This document shows, piece after piece, positions 51,871 to 63,659 of a stretch of DNA of 64,000 nt. The notes under the pieces are model-generated. The model worked only from the letters and a program-made list of their open reading frames with translations. It did not search any database and was not told where the DNA came from. The number at the start of each line of letters is the position of its first letter. Within the stretch, counting starts at the first letter, position 1. Source of the stretch: Molanna angustata (taxonomy: Eukaryota > Arthropoda > Insecta > Trichoptera > Molannidae); NCBI GenBank assembly GCA_963576475.1, contig OY754968.1:15961116-16025115 (forward strand). The letters run 5' to 3'. The translations under genes and the position numbers were made by a program.

Positions 51871-51939
51871 TGGAAAAATATATACCTTAAACCCAAAAGC
51901 ACAAGAAATATATAATATAGTTTAATTAATATAAAAGAA

Positions 51940-52055
51940 TGAATATCTCCTTATAACAAGTACCTACAAATTAAATACATCATCATACATCCCCTTAACA
52001 AAACATAAATGTTTGTGCTATAGGTGAACGAAATCGGCCATGGCAGGATTCGAAA
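51940..52055 (-). mobile_element. SINE-A tail
   Basis: Reversed SINE-A tail: AGAATGAATATCTCCTTATA, ACATCCCCTTAAC, TGTTTGTGCTATAGGTGAAC and GGCAGGATTCGAA. The head is truncated after the B box. Confidence 0.75.
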
Positions 52056-52764
52056 TATCGGTATAAGATAAGACAAATAATACTCATACCATGAATCTGT
52101 TATTATGTCGTAGTATGTAAAATGCTTATATAATAAAATGCCACCTCACATATGTACGGTCTTTGATAGAAGATAGTTTAAAAATCATTTTATACAACTG
52201 ACGAAATGCTAAATGAAAGAGATTTCAATTACCATGGAGTATTTTGTCTTTGTTTGTTATAATAATTTGTTTAATTATAATCAATGACGAATAATAGTTC
52301 TCTGCTTGGGAATGGAAGATAAACCAATAATATACTATAGGTACTAATACTATACTAATATAATACTACATTTAAAAAGAAAATCCTTGTGATAAGGTAG
52401 AAGTAGTTTACTATATCTTTTAAAGTCTCTTTTGTAACTGAATTTTTGTTTCTTTTTTAATGTTTTTAATTTTCATTTCTTCTACTTGTGCTACTTCTCG
52501 TGTGTTTTCATGTTTCATGTTTAAACACATACACATACACACACACATACACACAAACACATATACACTATCCTCCTCCCTACTTCCTCGATACTCCATT
52601 TCTTCCTTATTTCTGTTGCAATTAGTAATATGATAATTTCATAATATGATACTCAAAGGTGAGTCGAGATAGGTACTCGTTTAGGATGTTTCACTATATA
52701 TATAATTGCTTCATTTTATTGTAATGTAGTATGTGTACTCGCCTTTTACAAAAATAAATAAAAA
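52056..52764. other. AT-rich DNA, T-rich UTR-like stretch ending in an A-rich tail
   Basis: CA-rich simple sequence lies at about 52530-52568. 52430-52762 is pyrimidine-rich and ends in AAAAATAAATAAAAAAAAAA, like a LINE 3' UTR, but no coding end is attached. Confidence 0.35.
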
Positions 52765-52985
52765 AAAAAATACTATACTAATACTATACTAATACAATAC
52801 TAATACTATACTAATACTATACTAATACTATACTAATACTATACGAATACTATACTAATACTATACTAATACTATACTAATACTATACTAATACTATACT
52901 AATACTATACTAATACTATACTAATACTATACTAATACTATACTAATACTATACTAATACTATACTTATACTAATACAAAATATT
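52765..52985. repeat. 11-bp tandem repeat, about 19 copies
   Basis: Unit TACTATACTAA repeated with one early ACAATAC variant and one ACGAATAC variant. It is preceded by an A-run at 52751-52768. A few related units lie at 52329-52366 and 53074-53090. Confidence 0.9.
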
Positions 52986-53321
52986 CTATAACAATCCCTT
53001 TGGTTGCCGATATCTGTCCATGCGGGAAAGAGACCATCATACCCGAAAAGCATTCGTATACTGGCCCGACTGTAATACTATACTAATATTAAACTAATTC
53101 TTTACTAATACAATATTTATGATCTACTAAAAATATACTATTACTACTTCTACTACTATAGGTACTATGTATTGATATTTGTATGTAAATTCAATTTGTA
53201 TATTCATATAGTTACGTTTTGATGCGAAAATATTTCAAATAAATAAACAAAATGAAAATTAGCTCTGTCCAAAACTATTAAATCTGTCAATCAAAAGACC
53301 AAAAGTCGGTAAATATTATTG

Positions 53322-53515
53322 TCGGCTTTTATGCCTCATTTGGCTAGGTATCTGCCTGCTGAACCAATGATTCTGGGTTCGATTCCCGGTGGATACACAT
53401 TTTTTGTTTGTGTTTTCAGTCTGGATTTGTGGGTCTCCAGAATGTGGCAATTTGTTATTGCGTGTTAACATGGTATTGATTTTTGGCAAAGTACCTGTTA
53501 GAAGTAATTTTAAAT
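53322..53515 (+). mobile_element. SINE-B copy
   Basis: TGCCTCATTTGGCTAGGTAT, TCTGGGTTCGATTCCCGGTG, TTTTCAGTCTGGATTTGTGG, GTCTCCAGAATGTGGCAATT. About 25 bases of the body (GAGACGATTAATATC region) are deleted. Confidence 0.8.
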
Positions 53516-53954
53516 AAAAATAAACAATGAAGTTACGTATTTTATTATATGTTAAACAATTACGTAGGCATTACAAACACTGTTTAATAATAAAAGGTGT
53601 TTTCTCATAAGATTACCCTGATTTTAAACTAAACATAAACCTTAAGAATTCATATTAACATTCTTCCCTTTGAGACCACTTACTAGACGAGATGGTCGGT
53701 CATGAATCTGACTTGTCATTTCTGTTTATATTAGGGACATGCTTAACAATTTGCCTTTCGTCTCGTTCAATCAGCTGTCTCTTCACAACATTTCTGAGGT
53801 GGGTAGATAAATGCTTCCTAAATATTTCACAAGAGCAACCTTCTCAATCCAAGAATGATGAATATACAAGAGGGTATCATATCATTGTTTTAAATTTCTA
53901 AGGTGTATAACGTCTAAAGGAGAAAAATTAAATCCTCGATTATTGCAAATCGTA
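53516..53954. other. AT-rich DNA, nothing recognised
   Basis: No supported feature. Confidence 0.35.
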
Positions 53955-54085
53955 TTTACTTTGAATCCTGCCTCGAACGATTTCGTTCTCCTATAGCACA
54001 AGCATTATGCTTATTTTAGGGAACGTAGGAAGATGTATACGTACTTGTTTAACAAGGACATATTCATTTTCTATTAAAAAAAATA
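53955..54085 (+). mobile_element. SINE-A, head-truncated
   Basis: TGAATCCTGCCTCGAACGAT, CTATAGCACAAGCATTATGC, TAGGGAACGTAGGAAGATGT and TTTAACAAGGACATATTCAT. Begins at the B box. Confidence 0.85.
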
Positions 54086-55944
54086 ATAATTAATCCATAT
54101 GTACATATGTACCTATGTTTAAACAAATATCTCAGCCCAATATAATATTGACGTTGGGTACTATGGATAAATGTGAAAAATAAAAATTATTCATCCCACA
54201 AGTTTTAATATTGATATCAACAGAGAAAATAATAAATAATTTTTTTTATATAAAATGTCAGGAAACGGTGACTAACATAATATACGACGAGTCCATTTTA
54301 ATCATTTCTCCGTGCGCTTTTGCATAATACACGAGGGCTGCGTTCAAATAGAACATTCGATGTCATACAACTTTTCATACATATTTATACCTAAAAGTTA
54401 AACTTATCTTGAGATAGGTATAATCTAGTATTGATGAATAAGAAAATAGTGTCTTATACATAAATTTGTTGAATATAAATATGTTCAAAAAGTTATATTT
54501 TTAAAAAAGTTTTTGTTTAAAAATATATAAACAAAATATATAATATGTTGTGGGTACAATAGAAATTGGTTTCATAATATTAAAAATTATTTTATGAGAA
54601 TATTGGGACAGCGTATAGATACCCAAAACACACTCATTTTCAATGAATCGCATATCTATGTATCTTCGGCTGCATAATTATTTTTTTTAGAAAACAAGTT
54701 TTTTTTTTAAAAACTTAACGATATGGCAACTCAATGAAGCATCATCGGTGCAACTCTAAACAAGCACAAGAAAGTACCACGCAAACCGACCGAAATAAAC
54801 TTTATTGTGATTTCCAAACTCTTGAAGAAGAATTGGTTGTGACAAATGATTTGACAATTTCTGATGGAAGGTATTGGACTGAAAAGGTCTAATTAATAAT
54901 GTATGTCAGGACCCTTAAATAACGTACCTATGGACATACGTACCTATAACGTATGGACAAATTAATCTGCGACTATGAAATTTTACGATATCAGTAAAAT
55001 AATTTTACAATAATTATTCAACTACGGAATTGAAACGTCGACACGAATGCATATTTTATGTGAAACATAGTTGGTAAACAGTCGGAGGATGTGAACCATA
55101 ATATAGTGAAATTTGACTGATAAAAGCCGAGAATTTCGCTCTAAAATCTGGTGCCGCAACATGCAATGGTAGAACGTGATCCGTTACTTGCCTAACCAAC
55201 ACACCATGGTGGTACCATGGATTTTCATATAATACACTAGATGTCGCAGTTAGAAAGTATTGTGTGAATCCAAGTGACTTTTGACAACATGGTGAGCAGA
55301 AAACATGTTTTTTATAGAGAATAACGACAAATATGAATTGTTTTCGGATTTATTTGTCGAAAAAAACACTTTGTTCATTAAGATTAAGAGAAGAGTTATC
55401 TAGGAAGTGTTGAAATAAATAGAAAACTGCAATATGTTGCCAATCAAGAAATCAATCGCGCGATACAACATGACTCACTCATTGCACGGAGTACTCCATC
55501 TAGTAAATATACTATGGAAATCTATGGGCGGTACCATAGATAGGTACCTAACCACCGCAGGTTTATACGGACTTTAAATTCCATAACGTACATATATCAG
55601 TCGGGAAATTTCTGTCTACTGGCCTCTTTGTCTTCTCTTGAATTATTCACAACTACCATCCTGCTTTCCTAATCTTTCCATAGGTATCTAACTATGTCTT
55701 CATAATATCAAATATGACAAATACATAGTTCAGAAAGCATTACCTACTACTAACCTTATGAGCAATTTTCAAAAAGAAATGTTGATTTATGTAGCTATTT
55801 TTTTGTAAGTATTTACAAGGTGGTAATTTATAAATATATTTAGATAATATTCGACCAGTTGTATTTGTAATTTTCAACCTGTGCAGATGCACCGATATTG
55901 AAATTAAAGATGCGGATTTCCGTAAAAAAAAATTACACAGTATT
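54086..55944. other. Unassigned DNA
   Basis: Nearly 1.9 kb without a recognised gene or repeat. GGTACCATGG-type short palindromic words occur near 55212 and 55528. No open frame of note. Confidence 0.4.
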
Positions 55945-56157
55945 CAGTTTTTAGTCCAACTGTCGATTCGTTCAAGAGAATGAAAATCTATTGAAGGAAG
56001 AGGCAGTACCTATAAATTCAAGATGCGTGTACGTAGGAACATTTTGTATGGCGTAGTGGACTTTTTGCATGCTAATAACACCAACTAGAGGCCTCGCAGC
56101 ATACATGTTCCCATACATCGATTTACTCAGAATTCGGAGTAGAACATTTAATGTGAG

Positions 56158-56256
<99 letters not shown>

Positions 56257-56550
56257 AGGGTGTGTGCGTGTGTCTGTGTGTCCCCCCCTTATAACTTTTG
56301 ATCTTCTCAATTTACAGAGCTTAAAATTTCAGAATATATAAACAGTTATAGTCTTACAAAACTTTTTTACTCAGAATTGTGAATTTTTCAAAATTCTAAG
56401 TATAAAACTTTTGTAGGCCTGTAATTGTTTATATATTCTGAAATTTTGGGCTTGTAAATTGAGCGGATCAAAAGTTATAAGGGGGGGGAGACACAGACAC
56501 ACACACAGACACACGAAATGTTCTACTCCGAATTCTGAGTAAATCCGTAT
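55945..56550. mobile_element. Two family C copies in inverted contact (large palindrome)
   Basis: 55953-56390 is family C in minus orientation: GTCCAACTGTCGATTCGTTC, TTTACTCAGAATTCGGAGTA, a (GT)n tract at 56161-56260, CCCTTATAACTTTTGATCTT, ATATATAAACAGTTATAGTC. From about 56391 the same sequence returns in plus orientation (GTAGGCCTGTAATTGTTTAT, AGCGGATCAAAAGTTATAAG, a short CA tract, TTCTACTCCGAATTCTGAGT) to about 56550. The open frames of His/Thr or Val/Cys runs are translations of the microsatellite. Confidence 0.85.
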
Positions 56551-56594
56551 ATGGAACATATTTCTCAGGCAACTAACTCGTAGGCAATACAATG

Positions 56595-56705
56595 TGAAAT
56601 ATGAATTATTTAACACGTACCTACCCAATAACAAGTTCTTACATTCTGTAAACCTAAAACACAATTAAAATTATTGTGTTTATGAATCGAACCCTAGTAA
56701 TTATT
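56595..56705 (-). mobile_element. SINE-B fragment
   Basis: Reversed: GGGTTCGATTCATAAACAC, TTTTAGGTTTACAGAATGTA, AGAACTTGTTATTGGGTAGG. Middle of SINE-B only. Confidence 0.6.
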
Positions 56706-58014
56706 AAACTGTTACATACGAGTAGATTGTACTGAATATGACCGTGAACATGTATTATAAAATTGAGAAAATCAAGATAAATTGAACCTTTGAAGAAAAA
56801 TAGCCAATGAATTTGATTTGTTTTGAATATCATTGAAACAATAAAAAGCGAATGTTCTGTGGAAAGAAATAGGTATCACCATTTTGGAACATCTAGAATT
56901 ATTTGTTTGTATAAAATCTTAATTCTGCAATTTCATTGTCGTCAACGTGTTAATATTGTTATTAAAAATGTTTATTTCAATTTCAAAAAATCTTTCATTA
57001 TAGAGCTTCTATTTTTTATTTTTCTACCGTTTTTATTAAGCTATTTTCACTTCATTTTAATTATTATTTATACTACAACGGTTTTACTGATTATGATAGT
57101 GGTGTAAATATTACTCCGACACTCGATAAATACTTAATCAAATACTTCACAAGACACAAACAATTTATCAGTTCGTCGTAACACACAAGAAACACGTAAG
57201 ATGAGAATATTAAGTTAACTATGTCAGTATAATAATTTCGCCTTTAGCGTAGTATGATGATGCAGAGGTTATACTGCCACATCACATTAGAAAAATAAAT
57301 CTATTAATATAAAATTTAAAACCTAATTTTGTTTTGCAATAAATAATTAAAATTTCTCTTGGTATGGAATCATTAGATATATTGTATGGTCATATTGTGA
57401 TGTGTTTTTTTTTTTCAAATAAAAAACAATTAGGTACATACCTAAGCCATAATTGCATATTAATACAAAATACAATACAAATAAAATATATATCAATATT
57501 AGATACTTGGATACATTGCCTCACTAGGCAAAAGCCTGTTCCGAGGCAATACCTATTCAAAATGAGTAGCTGTGCAAGTATTTAGTAAGTCAAAATTTAG
57601 TCCGTGTATGTATTTTATGTACATGTGTTGGTTGATATTAGGACATGAGAGAAAACCGTCATTTCAAAACATGAGTAAGATCCCTCTCACACTCTTCTCT
57701 GCCCCTGTCCATTAACCACTTTGTTACTAATTTGTTTATATTGTTATTGTTTGGTATGTTTGATAGATATATAACCTATTTTTTATTTATTTGATACAAC
57801 AGATCATAGTAAATTCACAATACCACAAGTGTTCGCTATAATTATGTTATATCTTATAATTCTAATATATATGCACATTTGTAGGTATGTATTATGGTAT
57901 ATTAATTTTTTGAGATTCAATATTTGTTACACATTATCCTATCTACCTCCCTTCATACCGACAACATTTGCCTACGAAATTCAGTTAGCATAAGTTTACT
58001 TCAATATCATCTGT
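56706..58014. other. AT-rich DNA with one small hairpin
   Basis: ATTGCCTC/GAGGCAAT at about 57514-57550 form a small hairpin. The 94-aa hydrophobic frame at 56823-57107 has no recognisable family. Otherwise nothing. Confidence 0.35.
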
Positions 58015-58260
58015 GGTTAGCATCAAGACCACGCCGTGAAACGTTTATGATCGGACTCTCATCAAAATAAATCATTCAAATCTGTGTCATCGCCATTCAA
58101 AGTAAATTTAGTGTTGTGATATTATGTGAAGTGATTATCAAGAGTCATATGGGAAATTAACTACTGAACCAGACCACGGGAAAGTTAGGCAAACTATCCT
58201 TTCTTCTCCATCCTCCTGTCACTGGGTAAAACCAGTGACACACACTATAATATGAAAATT
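58015..58260. other. GC-richer segment with terminal hairpin
   Basis: AAGACCACGCCGTGAAACGT and AACCAGACCACGGGAAAGTT stand out from the AT-rich surroundings. TGTCACTGG-GTAAAA-CCAGTGACA at 58217-58240 is a perfect nine-pair hairpin, reminiscent of those at 29271-29359. Could be LTR-element leader sequence; unproven. Confidence 0.35.
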
Positions 58261-59929
58261 TCATATTTTCTAACGCCAAAAACTGTATCCATCAATCGAC
58301 AATAAAAGTACTTAGGTACTAGTTTAGTTTTTCTTTTAGTATATAAATTTAAAAAATCTAAAAAAAAGTCAAAGGAGTAGACAGGAAGTATGGGGTAAGG
58401 GCAGAATTTAGCCGTCAAATAAAGTTTTAAATACCCATTTTTTTGTATTCGTTAATCAACCTATAATTAATTCACTTAAATTCTTAGTCTGGTCTTGCTA
58501 GGTTTGTTTATAGGTACCTAATGACAGAAATGTTGAAAAAAAATTTCTCAGATCCCAGTGCAAAATATAATCTCTACTTGTGTTTTAAACCTTGAAACAT
58601 ATAGCAGTAAGTAATCAGTATATCTCTGTACTAGAAATATTTTTTTACATAAATACTATCGCGTCAATGAGATATGACGCGATATTATGTTTAGTATTTA
58701 TGTAAAACTCCAAGAAACTCCTCGAGCATTTTTTTTTATTTTTTCTTAAAAGATAATAAATTACTTTTGCAAACCAGTAAGCGAAAAACCTTGATTATTT
58801 CAAACTCATTTACCACCCAAAAAAAAACTATTCTGGCCAATTCAAAGTTTTCATTTAAATGTGATTGATGGTCTAAAGTTAAAAGTCAAATATAAGTTTA
58901 AATAGAGGATAAACTCTTAAACGAACTTTATAAAAGGAATACTTTTGGTGGTCAAGTAATGATTGGAAAAATAACTGGACTTTCAAAACGACCAATGAGT
59001 TATACATACTTACATCACAAAGTATTAATTTAAATGATATCACATAGGATTATGAAAAGAATTTTATATTATTTTTCCTTATTTTATATGACATAATATC
59101 TGATATCAATTAAATTATATCAATTTGAAAATTGCTACTTACTTATTTTATATATTTGCGACAATATTTTTTGGAATAATGCCACATCAATTGTTTAAAG
59201 CATCAAATAAAAAAACATCAAAATTACTTTTTTTTTATATAAGTAAGACTCTCATCATTAAATAAAATTGGTGAACTGATCGACCACTAAAGGCGGATTT
59301 ATTAATTTATTATTATTTCCATAAAATGTTTACCTATTTTCAAAGATTTATTTCATTTTTTCAAACAAAGCGTATCACGAAATTGTGTAAGTTTATTTGA
59401 AGATATATTTTTATTTGCATAATATATTTCATAACTTTTACTTTAGTCTAAACGACGTTTGTAGACGTACTTATGTAGGTATCTTTTGCTCGGAAAACGA
59501 TTTCAGTTTCAGGGCGTTACAGATAAACTTGAAAGTTACAAAAATGACTTAAAAAGTTTCTTTTAATACCTAATACTTTTGGAGAGTGGTGTGTTATGAG
59601 TACACTCCAGAAAAACATGAGAATATTTACGTGACTGACTGATAAAATAATCACTCTCGTCTCTAGTATCTACTTTACTTAGTTTCATATACATATGTAT
59701 TGACACATATATAATATGAAACTTTATGTCAATACGTATATGAAAAAGAAAAAAATATTTTTTTTAATAAATGAGTCATATATGTATGTAGTTGCGAAAC
59801 CCTGTATAATTGAATTTTGACAAAAATAAGGTGTAAATATACATTTGTAGAGAAATTGATACTTTATCTATTAATTCCATTATTGTGCGACAAATCCATC
59901 TATGTTCTACTAAAAATGTCAAAATAAAA
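58261..59929. other. AT-rich DNA with two short palindromes
   Basis: 58641-58708: ACATAAATACTATCGCGTCA inverted as TGACGCGATATTATGTTTAG then TATTTATGT. 59684-59743: TTCATATACATATGTATTGACA inverted as TGTCAATACGTATATGAA. Both may be MITE relics. No gene recognised. Confidence 0.45.
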
Positions 59930-60145
59930 ATACAGTGAGTTTCAAAATCCTCTATAATACAAGGGTTTGTTTACAAATAGTTCTATAATGAATTCGGCGA
60001 ATAACAGACAAGCATGTTGATCACGTGATCTAATTTTTAGTATGAATTTGCAATAGTTTGGTTGCAAACTCCTCTAAACCTCACTTGTTGGGTTGCAAAT
60101 CCCTCTGAAACACAAAGTTACTTGCAAATCCCTCTATAATGAATT
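59930..60145. repeat. Irregular repeat of a CCTCTATAATGAATT motif
   Basis: TTGCAAATCCCTCTATAATG, TTGCAAATCCCTCTGAAAC, TTGCAAACTCCTCTAAACC, CAAAATCCTCTATAATACAA and ATAGTTCTATAATGAATT occur at uneven spacing. It may be a decayed minisatellite. Confidence 0.45.
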
Positions 60146-60367
60146 TTATAATTCAGTTTTTTGCTTTAATTTAATAACATCTTAATTTTTATTAATATTT
60201 TATGTATTGATATGTAACATTTATCATTTTAAAAATAAAAAATGTTATTATTTATCGCTAAGCAACTATTGAAACGTTTTTTGCGTTTTCTGTATTTCTT
60301 AAGAAAACCATTATACAGGGATTTGAAATTATATGACTCAAATAATATAAAACCTAATACAACTATA

Positions 60368-60635
60368 CTAGTTGCATGTAACACATGAGATCCAACTGTC
60401 GATAGCGATAGTATGTATAGTTGAAGAATATGTACCAAACTATAAACCCATAGATACAAATTATTGAATATTTTGTTTTCTATACAACATATGTAGGTAT
60501 GTATGTCAAGATCGGATAGTATGGAGGAAGATCCTTTTTCCTACCCAGGATATGCAAATAGCATGATGGTATGTATGTATGTTTGGAGATGAAGTATCAA
60601 ACTATTAAGTCTTCTTACATATTGTGTATAGGCGA
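60368..60635 (-). mobile_element. Family X Helitron-like element, uninterrupted reference copy
   Basis: Read on the minus strand it starts (G)TCGCCTATACACAATATGTA and ends GATCTCATGTGTTACATGCA then ACTAG, followed by T. TATCGCTATCGACAGTTGGA near the 3' end matches the terminal motif of family C (ATCGACAGTTGGA), linking the two. Length about 268 bp, no coding capacity. The base before TC is G in the two copies where it can be checked; A would be expected for a canonical Helitron. Confidence 0.65.
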
Positions 60636-60739
60636 CTGCCATACAAAATGTATGAAGCGATGTCGTCACTAAATTCAATTTTTAAAAAAATTGTTAAAAA
60701 AAAATTGAGATCTTCTACTACAATGTTAATATTTTTTAT

Positions 60740-63000
60740 CATCATCGTCAGCCTGTGTTTGCCCACTGCAGGACATAGGCCTCCCCTCTCCTTCTCCACT
60801 CCTCCCGTTTCTGTGCGACTCCCATCCACTGTGGTCCAACAAATCTTTTTATGTCGTCCATCCATCTATTAGGTGGTCGCCCTTGTGGTCTCTTGTCTCC
60901 TCTCGGTCTCCACTCCACCAGTCTTTTAGTCCATCTATTATCGGTCATTCTTGATAGGTGTCCTGCCCATCTCCACTTCTGCATGGCTATTCTCTCAACC
61001 ACATCGGACAGTTTGGTCTGACTGCGTATCCAGTCATTCCTCTTCCTGTCTTCTAGTTTTATTGCCAACATTATTCTTTCCATCTTCCTTTGTGCTATAC
61101 GCAGCTTGTTGGCAGACAATTTGGTTAAAGTGGTTGTTTCCATGCCATAAGTGAATATTGGTAGAATGCACTGCTCAAACACCCTTGCCTTCAGAGAATT
61201 TGGTATGGGGCTACGAAAGGTGCTATCGAGTTTATCGAGTCTCGAGTTTCACCATGGGCGGTAGCACCGCCCATGCGAGACTTATTCTTCTCTCAATTTC
61301 TATGGTTTGATTGTCTCTGCCTAGGGTCATCTTATGTCCAAGGTATATATAGTGATCAACCTCTTCCACTGGAAGGCAATAATTGCTTGTGTCTAAGTTT
61401 GTCATTATTTTCGTTTTCTTGACATTCATTTTTAAACCAATTGAAGCAGATATACCTTCTAGTTGGCTGATCATTTCCACCATTTCATCGATATCCTCCG
61501 AGATTAACACAATATCATCGGCGAATCGCAAATTGTTTAATCGCTCTCCGTCGATAGTTATTCCTTTACTTTCCCAGTTTAATTCTTTAAAAACATTTTC
61601 TAGAGCAAGGGTGAAGAGTTTGGGAGAGATGGTATCGCCTTGTCTTATACCTCTGTTTATATAAATTTTTTCCGTGTTTTCATGTAAGCGGATGACTGAT
61701 GTTGCGTTTTTTATAAATGTTATTCAGCAGCGTGATATATCTTCCGTCTATTCTGCTGTCTTTCAGGGCATCCAATACAGCCCAAATTTCCACGGAATCA
61801 AAGGCCTTTTCGTAATCCACAAAGGTAAGTATTATGGGTTTCTTATATTCATTGCATTTCTCAATCAACAATTTGAGACTTTGTAAGTGGTCGCTAGTAC
61901 TATAGCCTGAGCGGAATCCCGCTTGTTCTCTTGGTTGATAGGCGTCAAGTTTAGATCTGTTGCATATTACCCTTGTGAATAATTTATATATGTGTGACAA
62001 AAGGCTTATAGGACGGTAGTTATCTAGTTTTGTATTATCTCCTTTTTTATGAAGTATTGTTATTACTGCATTATTCCAACTCTCTGGTATATTTGATGTG
62101 TGTAGACATTTATTAAATAGTTTTGTTAAAATTTGCCGGAATGGTCTTCTTGGTAATTTCAACATTTCGGGGATAACATTATCTTCTCCAGGTGCTTTTC
62201 CATTTTTTATTTGTTCTAGAGCAAAGTCTATCTCGTCAACTATGATATCCGGAATATCCTCAGACCCTACATTGCAAGTGAGCCCTCTGTTAAGGTTGTC
62301 ATTTTTTTGTGAGTCTTCAGGTTTTGGAACTTTAGAGGTATATAATTCTTGGTAATATTCATGTGCAACTTCCAGTATTTCATCTCTATTTGTGACTTTT
62401 GTACCCTCCTTGTTAGTTAATTTTAAGATTTCCTTTTTTCCAGTTGATAGTTTTGAGGTTAGGATCTTCCTACTACTGTTCTTTTGGATTGTCTTTTCAA
62501 TGTGGTACAAATTAAATTTCCGGATGTCTTTACGAACTTCTTTGCGTATTTCTCTATTCATTTCCCGCAATCTTTCTGCTGGTATTTTACCTCGAAGTTT
62601 TCTGCGTTCATCCATCAATTTTACTGTAGATTGGCTGAGTTTACTTTTAGATTTTGACCTTGAATTTGGCCTTATTAATTCCAGCCCCTTATTTATAACG
62701 TCTTTGATTAAACTATCTATTGTATCTATAGGCATGTCTTTGGTATCTATTAGCTTCAACTGGTCGTCCACCGTATTGGCTAGTTCCTCTCCTTTATTTC
62801 TTATTGCTATTACATCCATTTCTCTGGTATTTGGAGTTTTATTTATCAGTTTCCGACGTTCTTTCTTGAGATTTATTTTAATCGTTGCTCTGACTAGTCG
62901 ATGGTCACTACCAGTAGTAAAATTGTTAAGTACCGTTACATCTCGTATTATCGATTTGTCGTCTATTAAAACAAAGTCTATATTAAAACAAAGTCTATAT
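60740..63000 (-). pseudogene. RTE-like LINE, long 5'-truncated copy with two frame breaks
   Basis: In transcription order: 63000-62850 encodes the end of an endonuclease domain (TTGSDHRLVRATIKINLKK, with the SDH catalytic box). 62819-61680 is a 379-codon open frame with KAPGEDNVIPEMLKL, WNNAVITILHKKGD, LDNYRPISLLSHIYKLFTRV, EQAGFRSGYSTSDHL and ILTFVDYEKAFDSV (motif A). After a frameshift near 61685 comes GIRQGDTISPKLF (motif B), then RFADDIVLISEDID (motif C) and the thumb up to VKLETR near 61240. After a second shift, 61182-60748 encodes ILPIFTYGMETTTLTK, RKRNDWIRSQTKLSDVVERI, KWRWAGHLSRMTDNRWTKRL, RRPQGRPPNRWMDDIKR-like text and EAYVLQWANTG, then stop. A GATGATGATAAAA tail at 60733-60748 is typical of RTE elements. 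Only two visible breaks imply a fairly young insertion, dead because the endonuclease is missing. Confidence 0.88.
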
Positions 63001-63024
63001 TTTTTTATAATATTTTTTATATGA

Positions 63025-63650
63025 AATTAAATTATCTAGTTGGGGTGTTTCGGCTTTTTTCGATAATTGTAAAAGTTTTGGAAATATAGGCAGTTAAACT
63101 CATAAATTTATCATAAAAAAAATATTTTTCTTAATAAAAAATGTTTGAGAAACCCTGGAATTTTTTTGAAAAAACTAATTTGAGATTTTGTAATTGTCTA
63201 TGTTTGTACCAATTTTCAGCGTTCTAGCGTTTATGGTTTCTGAGATATATGGAAAAATAAAATAAAAATTCAAAAGTTGATAACCCCTGACTGAAACAAA
63301 AATTCAGAATTCCGAGTAAAAAAGTTTTGTAGGCCTGTAACTGTTTATATATTCTGAAATTTTAGGCTCTGTAAATTGAGCGGATCAAAAGTTATAAGGG
63401 GGGGGGCACACACACACACACACAGACACACACACACACAGACACACGAAATGTTCTACTCCGAATTCTGAGTAAATCCGTGTATGGAACATATATGCTG
63501 CGAAGCCTCTAAGTTGGTGTTTTTTGACTTCAAAGTTGGAAAAGCCGTGAAAAAGTAGACCTCTCCATACAATTCTCGCGTATTCTGGCTTGAAACATTG
63601 TCGATATGTTAAGAGAACAAAGTTCTCCTGAACAAATCGACAGTTGGAAA
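63025..63650 (+). mobile_element. Family C element, near-complete copy
   Basis: AAATTATCTAGTTGGGGTGT to AACAAATCGACAGTTGGA, collinear with 15334-15955: GATAACCCCTGACTGAAAC, GTAGGCCTGTAACTGTTTAT, a G-run plus CA tract at 63400-63450, TTCTACTCCGAATTCTGAGT, then the GTCGATATGTTAAGAGAACA hairpin. It adjoins the truncated 5' side of the LINE. Confidence 0.8.
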
Positions 63651-63659
63651 ACAATTAAA

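Noticed and set aside
55972..56341. His/Thr-rich and Val/Cys-rich open frames
   Set aside because: They are translations of the GT/CA microsatellite inside family C.
62392..63024. 210-codon plus-strand hydrophobic frame
   Set aside because: It is antisense to the well-supported LINE frame 61680-62819.
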